Source: Trifolium pratense (taxonomy: Eukaryota; Streptophyta; Magnoliopsida; Fabales; Fabaceae). Taken from it: 64,000 nt of DNA. Numbering within the stretch: position 1 is the first letter of the stretch; the number at the start of each line of letters is the position of its first letter. The stretch lies in contig NC_060061.1 of assembly GCF_020283565.1 (NCBI RefSeq), positions 3,852,010 through 3,916,009 on the forward strand, in the 5' to 3' direction. The translations under genes and the position numbers were made by a program. Under the pieces are notes generated by a model. It was not told the DNA's origin, did not search any database, and worked only from the letters and a program-made list of their open reading frames with translations. Of this stretch, positions 25,514 through 36,302 are shown piece after piece.

Positions 25514-27912
25514 TGATCTCTCAACGGTAAACAACTGATTCTTTCTTTCTTCCTAACTAATTTTTATTCTAACCTAAGCTCCTGCGAAATGAATTCTGGG
25601 TATTCAATTTTATTTTTTTTAATCGTCAATTTTGATTTATAGTGATATATATAAATATGAGTTTTTTTTTTTTTACGAAATATATAAATATGAGTAAGTA
25701 CCAAAAAAAATACAAAAACATAGTTTAATTGTTGTTCATCGTTTGTAAAGTTTTTTTTTTCTTTTTGATAAAAGGTATGTAAAGTTATTTACACACATTC
25801 AATAATATGTTGGCACATCATTTACTAAATACTCCTAGTTTTTAATAAATATGATAAATACAGTTAAATCTTTATTCAAATAGTCTTGTGAGCTTGGCTA
25901 ACAAAATAAATAGTCTCCACGAGCTTAGCTCAGTTGACAGAGATAAAAGATCGAGATCTTAACCCCAAGCACCCACTTATTCACCTGTGTGTTTGGTTTG
26001 AGGGAAAAAAAATAAGAAAAAAAGAAATACACGAAAATCAATGAATGAATTTGGACTTTAGTTTCAATTCATTCATCGGTTTTTGTGTTTTCATTTCTTC
26101 CTACTTTTCTTTCTTCCAACTAAACGGACAAAATTGAATGAATGTTGATTTTCATGAAATTGTTGCAACTTTTATCTCTATTTACTACATAATTTGATTT
26201 TAAGTCATTCTCTTTGAAACATTTAAAGTCAGTAATTAGTTGTTAGATTAATTATTACTTTTTGGTCGAAATTTGAACCTTAAAACCCTCACTTATGCCC
26301 TTCTATATACAAATCCTTGAGTTTTAGCCTCCATAATGTATATCCATAAAATATTTCAATTTGATTTATCATTAAAGTTAAGTTGAGTTTTAGCCTCCAC
26401 AATCAATTCAATTTGGTCCAAACAAATTATTTTTTTGGTTTGGTTCAATCTAGTTTGTTTCAGTTTTCTTTCTGTCAGAAACCATGAAAAACCCTAATTA
26501 GGGCTAGTTCATGTCCTCACACTAAAATGAAAAACATGTGCTCCCACTCCAAACATGCATAGCGCAAATAAGAAATTTGATATAACACAGTTATTGCATA
26601 TACACAGTAATGAATTTGAATCGCCCGATTATAAATGAATGGCCGAGATCTAATACTGTATGAAATTATCAAAAATTTGGATTGTGTGATAAGAACAGTT
26701 GGATCGCATATGGATCGCATATAGTAAATAGTTAATGTGTTTTTATCTAAAGAGATTAATTTAGCTAATGTCTGAATTCAATCCATGATAATGTAATAAC
26801 TTGGTTGAATTTAATCCTTCAAATAGATTTCAATAACTTTGAAGGAATGAGTTGCAAAGATACTTTGGTTAAAAAAAATGGATGAACTTGAAAATTTGAA
26901 CATAATTGCGATGCTTGAGAGTTGAGAGATATGTTGAATGTAAACAATATTCCTTGTAGACAACACTTGTTTGTAATATCTGCAATCTTAGTAACCACGT
27001 TAAAGACAAGGATCAATAAAAGATGTTTGCTACAAGAATTAGATATTGTCAGTTTGTCACACACAAAACTATCTTTTTTCAGGTGGCTCTTTATTCCATG
27101 ATCAGGAAAGGAATACATTAGTTTATACATAGGAAGATTTTGAGTCATAAGATTCATATTTCAAAAAACAAAATATTGGCTTATTATACTTTCATTTTTC
27201 AACTTCTTTTAGAAGAATGACATGCAATGTTTTCTTTATAAAAAGTGAAGTTTGTGCTTGTCTACCTATGCGTGTGGCTTGGTTTTGGACTCTTCTTTTT
27301 TGCTTTTATCTCAAATATGCACAAAATGACCCTAAATCTTACATTAAATTATATAATTCAAAATGGTGTTATTTAAATCACTATAGATGAAGGATGAGAC
27401 ACTATTTAAAGTTATTTAGTTATATGCGAGAGTGTTTTCCAATTTTAAAAATTAGATTTGAAATTGCAACCACCTAAGCCTCGGAATAAGGGATCTAAAA
27501 TTCCTTATTGTACAAAAACAATTCTAAACAATCTCAGCCGTTAATTTGAGATTGATCGATTTAAAATTAAAAATTATGTGATGCAATTACGAATATGTTT
27601 ATAAATAGAAGCCTAGAAGGCACATAGCTAATATAGTAAAAAAGAAGCCAAGGTTGTTCAATCTTACTTAACTTGGTGGACTCCATTAATTAATTAGATT
27701 AGAGGGTTTATATTTGATGCTTAACTAAAGTACTTAACAATGGTGCAAACCATTGAGGGATATTAGAGATTTTGACATTTTAAACAATGTTGACCAAAAA
27801 ATTATGATAGATATCACAAAAACAGCTTAAGCTAACTTTTTTTCTTTCTTTGGTGTTGCTTTGTTTAGTGGTGGAGTCCTTTAATTTTCACTTTGGAACA
27901 ATCACAAAGAAA
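25514..27912. promoter_or_regulatory. Shared upstream interval of ESP1 and DUF1666 gene
   Basis: Two divergent genes face away from this 2.4 kb, so both promoters should be here. It also contains a truncated SINE-like head at 25918-25985 (CTTAGCTCAGTTGACAGAG) and a foldback at 25990-26131. The interval 26200-27850 shows no gene. TATA-like runs exist but are not distinguishable from the AT-rich background. Confidence 0.45.
25990..26131. repeat. Foldback element (GTTTGGTT type)
   Basis: Left arm GTGTTTGGTTTGAGGGAAAA with GAAAATCAATGAATGAATT pairs with right arm AATTCATTCATCGGTTTTTG and TTTCTTCCAACTAAAC. Similar ends flank the inner element at 58306-58442. Non-coding MITE-like sequence. Confidence 0.45.
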
Positions 27913-30874
27913 ATGACATGTCCCAAAGAACAAGCTCTTCTTAAACTCTTCAACAATGTCTCAACCTCTTTCCAGCTTCTCTTCCTACTTCTCTTTTCCA
28001 TTGCCATTTTTCTTGTCACATTCTTAACCTTCACTGGTAGATTCCCCTTAATCCAAAGGTCTTGCTAATTCTCTTCTTTTTTTTCCATCTACACCTCCCT
28101 CCCATTCAACTAGCACATTGATTTTTCATGTAACATTAATTTTAACTTACAACTTTATATTATTTGTATATATTGCAGAGATCAACAATATGAATATGTG
28201 TATTCTGATGAAGACGAAGAAGATGAAGAAACTCGAGAAGAGTATTCTTGTGTTCATTTTTCTGACAAGGAAGAGCGTCAAAGGACTCATTCGTCTAATT
28301 CTGAAGAATTCATTAGTCCGCGAGAGAGTTTTGTTGAAGACGAGTCTGAAGAAAATGAATGTTCTAAAACATTGTCTACTCATAACTCGCCGCAAGTTTC
28401 TGATTTTGAAAATGAAGATGTAGAAGCATTTCGAGAAGACTTACGATCAAGAGATGTTGCTGATTCTGTTCAAAATTATGCTCAATTTGAAAACAGCCCC
28501 ACCTCTTCTATGATCAACTTGAACCTATACAAAAGTAACAAAAACTACAAAGGTATTTAATACATTATAGCTAATATCTCATTTTATAATCTATACTATA
28601 TGCTTGTTTTGATTGACTTATTTGAACTTATTTACCGACATATGCATTTGTTAGACTCTATGGGATAGAAACAACTTATGCCATGTACATAAGCTCTTCA
28701 GGGTAACTTATGAAAACAGTTTATTGGTTATCTGAAAACAATTTGACTATACTTTATATTTTGTTATAGGACAAGTAATTATATGATAAACGCTTATGTT
28801 ATAATTGCTTAATTAAATTATTTATCCAAACGGTTTTTATATGGTATAGGCGAACACTAATTTAGTATTGAAATTAACGAAATTCTAAATCCTCAATCAC
28901 ATTAGTACTTTATGAAAATTTTCAAGACTAAATGGATCGATCCAAAAAGACTAATTTAATTTTTTTTAATGTCACTCGTGTATGGTCGTTAAGATTATTC
29001 ATATGCAGATCAACACTTATAGTTCAATTATGTGACACTACTTTATGCAGATGATCAAGTTGGTCTTGGAATAATTAAAAACAAAAAGGTGCAAGAAACA
29101 AGCCTCACAAGGGATGAGAGATTCTTTGTTTATGCTTCTAAACAATTGAACAGTAAGAAGTTGATTGTTGATGAAGAGAAAGACGACGACGACGATGAAT
29201 CTACTTGCTCCTCTTCTGAATGTAGAAGCTCCATTCATTACAGGGATTCAGTAACTGAAGATGAATTTTCTACATCATCTAGAAGAAGTTGCCCCAAATG
29301 GGAATCATATACTTTGTTCCAAAGATATGATGAAGAAAATGCATTCTTAGACAGAATTAATTCACAAAACAAACTTCATGAAACTGGTAGGTGATAACTT
29401 ACTCTTTCATTAATAAATTATATGAATTATATTAGCCTATTTGGATTGATTTATTTGAGTTTATCTACTAGCGTAATCACGTGTGAGACTGTTTGACAAA
29501 GTTTATGAAAATAGCTTGTAACATGTTCATAAGATGTTTTCAGCTTACTTTCATAGGCTTTATAGGATAGCTTATTAAAACAACTTATAACTTATATGAA
29601 AACAGTTTGACTTATAAGCACTTATATGATAAAATGCTTATTTTGTAACCTCTTTTTCAGAGTCATTAAGATCAATCCAAATGTCTCCAAGATCAATATC
29701 AGAGCGAATTGCGAGCAAGTTTTCAAATATAAACAAAAAACCAACTGATGTAGGTCACAATCCATATAGTGAGCTAGAGGCTGCATATGTTGCACAAATT
29801 TGCTTAACATGGGAAGCACTTAGTTGGAACTACTTAAATTTTCGTTCCAAACATGCGCCACAATCGCGCTACGATCTTGATATCGGTTGTCCTGCCACCA
29901 TTGCACAACTATTCCAGCAGTTTCAGGTTTTGTTGCAGAGATATATAGAGAATGAGCCTTATGAGCATGGCAGGAGACCTGAAATCTATGCTAGAATGAG
30001 GCTTTTAGCACCAAAGTTACTCCTAGTGCCGGAATATCACGGTAAGATAATGATAATTACTTTTTCTACTATTTTTTTTTGTTACAATGTAGCTGAGGGT
30101 CGAACCTACGACCTCTAGCATACTACCCAAATCCCTCACCACTAGACCAAATCTAGTGGCTTAATTACTTTTTCTACTATTGTATTTTCCTACTACTAGT
30201 AAAAATGGATGCACAAAATTGTTTTTTAATTAATTTTCTTGTTTTTCTTACAAAGATTCAGATGAAGATCAGACGGATAGTGATTTTCACAGTAAGATAT
30301 CCTCAGCTTCATTCCTTAAGATAATGGAAGGTGGGATCAGAACATTCATGAAATTTTTGAAGACTGATAAAGAAAAATCATGTCACATCCTAACATATTA
30401 CTTTAGGAGAAACAAAAGAAGCATGGTTGATCCAACACTACTCAAGCTAATGAAGAAAGTAAATCAAAAGGCATGTTGCAAATTTTAATTTAACTTTTCT
30501 TCACCGGTCGGTGTAAAACTTTTTTACGTCTGATTTGATTGGATGCATCTGTAAAAAAAAAAAAAAATTACATTGTCGGTTTATATAAATTATATCATTT
30601 TAATTCATTGACCAACCATATGCAGAAAAGGAGGAAGGTAAAGGATCTTGGTCATTCAGGAAAAGGTTTGAGAAAGAGAAAGTTAAAGATGGAAGAAGAG
30701 ATTGAAGTATTAATGGCACTAATAGACTTAAAAGTGGTGTCAAGGGTTTTAAGAATGAAAGAGTTAAGTGAAGAACAATTGCATTGGTGTGAAAGAAAGA
30801 TGAGCAAAGTGAGAGTTGTGGAAGGGAAACTTTGTAGAGATTATTCAACTCCACTTTTCTTCCCCTCACATTGA
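27913..30874 (+). CDS. DUF1666 protein with N-terminal membrane segment
   Basis: Six exons: 27913-28036, 28181-28552, 29051-29386, 29661-30041, 30256-30470, 30626-30874; 558 aa. Residues 19-41 are one hydrophobic helix (FQLLFLLLFSIAIFLVTFLT). Residues 45-280 are acidic and Ser-rich. The DUF1666 domain fills about 290-558 (YVAQICLTWEALSWNYLNF, FQQFQVLLQRYIENEPYEHG, RMRLLAPKLLLVPEY, ALIDLKVVSRVLRMKELSEE, HWCERKMSKVRVVEGKLCRD, PLFFPS end). The function of the domain is unknown. Exon 2 needs the acceptor at 28180 (GCAGAG), two bases beyond the nearer GCAG, to keep phase. The last intron starts with GC (AAAAG/GCATGT); a GTAAAT donor 9 bp upstream also keeps frame. Introns 2 and 3 carry related MITEs and intron 4 a SINE. 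At1g73850 is the Arabidopsis counterpart by type and by its place beside ESP1. Confidence 0.9.
28601..28840. mobile_element. MITE copy in DUF1666 intron 2
   Basis: Starts near TTTTGATTGACTTATTTGAA and ends TTATTTATCCAAACGG, with repeated CATAAGC/GCTTATG motifs between. Closely related copies lie at 29433-29643 and 46852-47042, and fragments at 13470-13570. The ends TTGGATTGA / TCCAAAC are complementary in the better-preserved copies. Non-coding. Confidence 0.55.
29433..29643. mobile_element. MITE copy in DUF1666 intron 3
   Basis: Begins CTATTTGGATTGATTTATTT and carries CTTATAAGCACTTATATGAT near its right end; same family as the copy in the preceding intron, same orientation, right end eroded. 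Two independent insertions, or one duplicated, in neighbouring introns of one gene. Confidence 0.55.
30055..30181 (-). mobile_element. SINE insertion with 19-bp target-site duplication, DUF1666 intron 4
   Basis: AATTACTTTTTCTACTATT is present at 30055-30073 and 30163-30181. Between them, on the minus strand, are TTGGTCTAGTGGTGAGGGAT (A-box-like), GTAGGTTCGACCC (B-box-like) and a short poly-A tail. Two further copies of the family lie at 51195-51287 and 52683-52767. Confidence 0.85.
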
Positions 30875-32780
30875 TTCAACAATCACTTGGAATTATTTGG
30901 TGACTGGATTATCATGAATGTGCATGACTGCAAGAATATGAATATATAACACTCATCAAATAACAAACATTTGATGCCTAATAAGATAATTACATATGAA
31001 TGAAAGATAAACGGACATCATTTGGTGCCTTAATTATGGTGAAACAATAGATAAACTATGATGAATGTTTATGTTATTGAAGCATTTTGGAAGTGAAAGA
31101 GCAAAGTCCAGAGCCAAACAATGTGACATTGAAGATGCCAAGACTTAACTAGCTTGCTTACTTAGGAGATTATGTCAAATTTGAGCTGAATAAAGACAAG
31201 GATGGACAAGATGAAGCTGAATAAAATACACTCCATCAATGGAAAACTTGCAACTTTTTTTTATTTTTTTTAATTTCACTTGTAAAACTAAATTTATAGA
31301 AATATACTTTATTATGTAATAAAAAAAATAGACAATAATTTTTAGAATGATATAGTAAAATTGTTAATAATTTCTTGTCAATTTTTTTAATAATTTATAT
31401 ATGCACACTTTTAACCGAAGTGATAGAACTTGGTTACTCTTGATGAACTTAGTTAATGATCGAGACTATCTCCAATGGTGGTACTTATATTTTTAAGTAT
31501 CAGTACATAATAGGTGCTCCCATTATGGTAAAAACAAAATTGTATCTAATAGGTACTGGTTTTACAATAAGACATAGTACCTATATAATTTTTGTGGGGT
31601 CCATTTATAATTTTGTAGAGTTATTAGAGAGATGTATTATTAGTGGAGCCAATTTAGAACTTTTTAAGAGGTTTTAGGTTAAAAGGATTGAGTACTTATT
31701 AGATACTATCATTAAAAAATTATAAATGAGTGATATTTACATACGAATTGTGGATGATGTTAGTCATTAATCAAATTTAGTAGTTTTTTTATGCGAATTA
31801 AATCAGTAGTTAATGAAAATTGATACGTAAATCTAATCACAAAAACAATATTAACGCCACAAATAAATCAAATAAAAATGCACCAAAGCAGGAAACTTAA
31901 ACCTGTCTTTAATAAATGTAGTATATCTTAACCATGTTAGGGAGATGAGATCCTAATAAATTGAAAAATAAACATTGCATCAGTTAGAGTTGATATGTGA
32001 GGCACATGAATAATAATAATAATAATAATAATCTTATAATCTTAGAATGAATGAACGGACAACAACACAACACAACATAATGTTTCTTGACAGACCGTCA
32101 TGTCCCTCTCTGACTCTCTCAACTCTCAAGGGTAAAAACGAGAAATCACATCACATAAACAGACGAGACGACAAGCACCAATCACTATTCACTTGAATTC
32201 AACTTCAACGTGTATGTGTCGTGTGTGTTCATCACATCAGACGTTGACTCATCACAATCACAAGTGCGGTCTTACATCACTTACTATGCACTTACTGTAC
32301 CATATTATTCTTCCTATCTATCTATCTAATCTATCTATGAATAAATACTCACCAAGCACCCAACAATTTCCTTTCTCTTTCTACCTCTGCTCTGCGAGAG
32401 ACTTCATTTCTAGGTATTCTCTATCTCTCTATCTTCTTTTTCTTTATGAAGCTTCTTTTCTTTCTATGTGTTTTCAGTTTCCACACAATTTATTTACAAC
32501 ATAGCATGCGTGGGTGTGTTACAAATTTAATTATTTATTAAAAGTTTCAAACTTTTCATGACTTTAATTCATTTTTTTTAACTCTTGAGAAAAGGGTTTC
32601 ACAAGGTCGGTCAAATTTAATTTAATTTTTTTTTAATTATGAATTCATTGTATTTAATTCTTTAACTTTTTGTGTCTGATTTCAATGACCAAACAAAACA
32701 ATTGGATGATTTTAATGTTGTTGTTGTGATTTGTGGTTGCAGGTGTTGTTTGTTAAGATCTTTGATTTTTTCAAAGGAAG
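30875..32780. promoter_or_regulatory. Interval upstream of the 32.8 kb gene, with 5' UTR intron
   Basis: Contains DUF1666 3' UTR, a Harbinger-related fragment (31456-31735) and an (AAT)n microsatellite (32008-32031). A pyrimidine-rich leader near 32370-32413 followed by TTCTAG/GTATTCTCT, and TTGCAG at 32738-32743 just before the coding exon, suggest a 5' UTR exon and an intron of about 330 bp ahead of the ATG. That splice is an inference. Confidence 0.45.
31456..31735. repeat. Harbinger-related MITE fragment
   Basis: Preceded by CTATCTCCAATGGTGGTAC, it shares blocks with the element at 56853-57708 in reverse orientation: TTTAGAACTTTTTAAGAGG, ATTGAGTACTTATTAGATAC and GGTACT-type repeats. No ORF. 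The right end is not sharply defined. Confidence 0.55.
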
Positions 32781-33765
32781 ATGAATTGCTACTATGGATA
32801 TCCACAGATGAACACCACAATGTCAAGCTATGAGGAAGTGAGAATGGAATCAGTTGTTTGTCCTAAACCACGTCGGTTGGGTGTGTCAAACCATCATTCT
32901 TCCATCAACACTCATATTAGACCCTTGAGGTGTCCTAATCCTATAAGGTACTACTTTTCTAAAAAAAATTAAGCTTTTTTTTTTGTTGATTCTTCAATTT
33001 TAATTTTATCTTTTTGATAAAAAAAAAATGTCTTTCTTACTATGTGTTCCTTGAAAATCAGCTACCTATCTGAGATTGAAGATTCAGGAGTTGGGGCAGA
33101 ACTTTTTGACATCATCAATCCTAAGGTAATTTCCTATGTATGTGTGTGTTTTACTTTGCTATGCAATTTTCATATTTATCCTAGTACTAGTATTTTCCCA
33201 AGTAACAAACTAGTATGTTTTGAAAAACAAGTTGATTTCTTGTGATACAAATTTTGGTGATGATTTATGATTTTGTATATGTATTGTATTCCTTTTCTTT
33301 CGGATTAATATGTTTTATGTTAGGTCGATTTGATTTGAACTTGTTCGATCCGTTTAATTGTGGTCTTATAATGCAATCATTATCTGGTTCAATTGCAAGA
33401 TAATCATTTTTTTTGTCATGTGATTGAGATAATATATAACCTAATAGTTCATGTTTGATTTGATTTGTTTGCAGGGAAGCTGTTATCCGGATAGATCAGC
33501 TGCTGATAAATTGTTGGCATCGTCGCCGCCATATTTCATTGGATCTCCACCTAGTAGGGCCTCAAACCCTGTAATTCAAGATGAGCAATTTGGTAATGGG
33601 AATTTTAGTAGTCCATTTACCGTGGTGGCATCGTCTTCGCCATCGGCTCGAGGTTGTGGAGTTCCAATGAAATTTGGCAACACACCAGCTGCCGTTAGGG
33701 TTGAAGGTTTTGACTGTCTTAGAAGAGATAGGAGGAGCAACTGCAGTATCTCAGCTGTTGCCTAG
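32781..33765 (+). CDS. Plant-specific protein of unknown function (PKPRR...GSPPSR family)
   Basis: Three exons: 32781-32947, 33062-33125, 33475-33765; in phase, 173 aa. Conserved-looking blocks: VVCPKPRRLG (residues about 26-35), IRPLRC, then SGVGAELFDIINPK, then PPYFIGSPPSRASNPVIQDE, and a Ser-rich tail. These blocks recall a small family of uncharacterised Arabidopsis proteins (At1g13390/At1g68490, At3g02555/At5g16110). There is no signal peptide, TM segment or catalytic motif, so no function is offered. The start follows an inferred 5' UTR intron. This gene is not, as I recall, part of the At1g73840-73870 block that surrounds it. Confidence 0.85.
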
Positions 33766-36302
33766 TCCATTTTTGAAGAACAAAAGTAATAGAAAATAGA
33801 GAGAGAGAACTCAATACCAAGAATCAGCAGAGGAGTTTTTTGTTTCCTTTGGAAAGAGGATCTAATCTTTTAATAATTCACTGTTGTTAGAGTATTGTAT
33901 GATGTATATATTTTTGTGATGTTCATGTTATAATGCTCATGGCATGAATGAGTATGGTGTCAATCAATAAAATAGGACAAAGGCAAGAGTAAGAACAAGG
34001 CAAACAAAGCCACTTTCTTCTGTCTTGTTATTAGGTTTTGTGGAGAGTTTAAAGTTGTTTTTGTGTATTATGTCACTCAGATCCTTCCTATGTAATTGTG
34101 TAATTTGGAGGAAATTGAGGATAAATGTTTGGAATATTGTACAGCATTAGTTTTTGTGGGTGTGCCCTTTTTTGATTTGATAATCTCAAAGACAAGTTTT
34201 TTCTGTATAAAAAATGTATTCCACCACTCAAAAAAATCTAAGATGTTTGATTGTTTATTATTAGTCTTCCATGATTGTGTTCTTAAGAGGATCTTAGGAA
34301 GCATCAAACCCTATTTTGTGGTCAGATTTGAGGAGCTTTGTCTTAGTCTTGTATTTTATTTTAAGAGTTTTTATATATTTATTTATTAATTTGTGTGGTT
34401 GATTGAATAGTTTGAAATTGAAGATTAGTATTTTATGATGTGAAAGGGTATAAATAAAGTGAGTTGAAGTCTTGAAGATGAGATGATGAGTCAGCAATGT
34501 TGTTCTGATAAGAGCATGTGAAAAGTAGGAGAGGAGAGAGTGTGGCAAACACAAAAAATGTGGTTGATCTTGCAACATCATAAATGGATGGACCCATGTG
34601 AGTGAAGTTAAGATGCGAAGTTGCGTAAAGCTTTTTCATTTACAGCATATACCACTCAGTAGCAGACAACTTGGCCGGCAATGCCAAATTCTGAAATAAA
34701 TAGCCACTTGCACTTGCCAGTTGCAAGGTGAAAATTTTAAATTAGGAAAATTATCTGACTTGGGATTAAATTGCACATGGTAAGGTAATAGAAAATGTTA
34801 ATTCCAAATTTAGTCACATTCTTAGATTATGTTAATTTTTCTGTTGAAGTTTATTTTTAATACATTGATCTCATTTAGACAGCATAAGATACTTATACTT
34901 TTGGATTTCGCCTAATTTAACTCTACATAATTGATTTGCAAGGTGAGAATGGTTTCTATGTATAAATTCATGTTCAGGTCTTTTCACAATCGTGAGACTC
35001 TCAACACACTCTTTCACGTCCAGCACTATTGCGTTTGATGCATAAATATAAATGGTGATTGATCTGATAGCAAAATTTGATGGCAAGTGTTCTAGGGGAT
35101 CTAGATTAGACTGTAATACCATCTTAAAATTAAAACTAGATCTAATTCAACCTTACAAATTTGTAAGACAAGGATTGTCCGTCAATTCATCAAATGTCAT
35201 AGTCTCGTACCTTAGTGATATTATTGATAAAAATTGAGCTAACTTCACATTCTGTTACAGTTTTGGGCCCAAGCACAGTTCAGCACTGCTGTTAGTACAT
35301 CAATTTGTTGACAACTTCTGTTATGATTTTTTTTTCTTTCTTTCATATGATTATGAATACAAAATCTGTTAATACTTTATCCACAAAAATGTCACCAATG
35401 TAACTAAATATTCAAGTGTGTTAGAAGTGCCATCATAGTAGTAATGAATTAATTATATTTACATGGATTTGGATTCACCACAATGCATGCTTTCCATTTT
35501 GGACCCACCAAAAAGATAATTTCCATAATTTCTGACATGTCATCCAAACAATGAAAAGTTTCATTTTCAGATTTCTTTCTCTCTTTACACTTTCTTTTCT
35601 TTGTCTTTCCACTATACCAAAAAACGAAACACTTAAAAAATGAAAGTGATGGTACAAATAATCTATTTGTAAATAGAAAATCCATTAAATAACTGTTGTA
35701 CATTGCAGAGGTAACTAACAAGTGTGGCATATCACATCAAAGTATCAAACTTTTACGCATGTTTGGGTCTCAAGGCTCTTACAAAATATGTTACAATATT
35801 ATCCACAAAAATCTGACCAATGTGACTAAGAATTCAAGTGTTATAAGTTTGAACATACCAATGATCTAATTGTATTTACATGAATCCGAACTCACTGCGG
35901 AAACAAACACAGTTACACACGCGTTAATCAATTTCGGCTATCAATTTGAGTTCCATCAGCTCATATTACGCCTTCACCAAAACATCTTCAAGTAATCTTC
36001 GCCGTTAGTTTGAGATCGAACAACCATGACCAATAACTCCGCCACACATTTATTGCGTGGAATCTGATTTCATATTTACATGGCACATATCAAATTGTGA
36101 AGACTCCGCCGTTTAATTGTAGCTACTCCCTCCTAAAGCCACCGTTTTGATTTTGAAGATTTAAGTTGGTCAATACTCGTGCTTTTCGCGATACCTGAAA
36201 TTAAATTTGTGAATGTTTTAAGAAGTTAATGATTAATTAACTTGACACCACTAAAGATTACATGACTTTTGTCAAGGATGGCAGACACAATTCAAAAAGA
36301 TT
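33766..36302. other. Gene-less interval between convergent genes
   Basis: The first 250 bp are likely 3' UTR of the preceding gene (AATAAA near 33966). The rest is AT-rich without coding signals. A segment around 35280-35470 partly recurs around 35780-35890 (TTATCCACAAAAATCTGACCAATG versus TTATCCACAAAAATGTCACC), an old local duplication. Confidence 0.5.
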
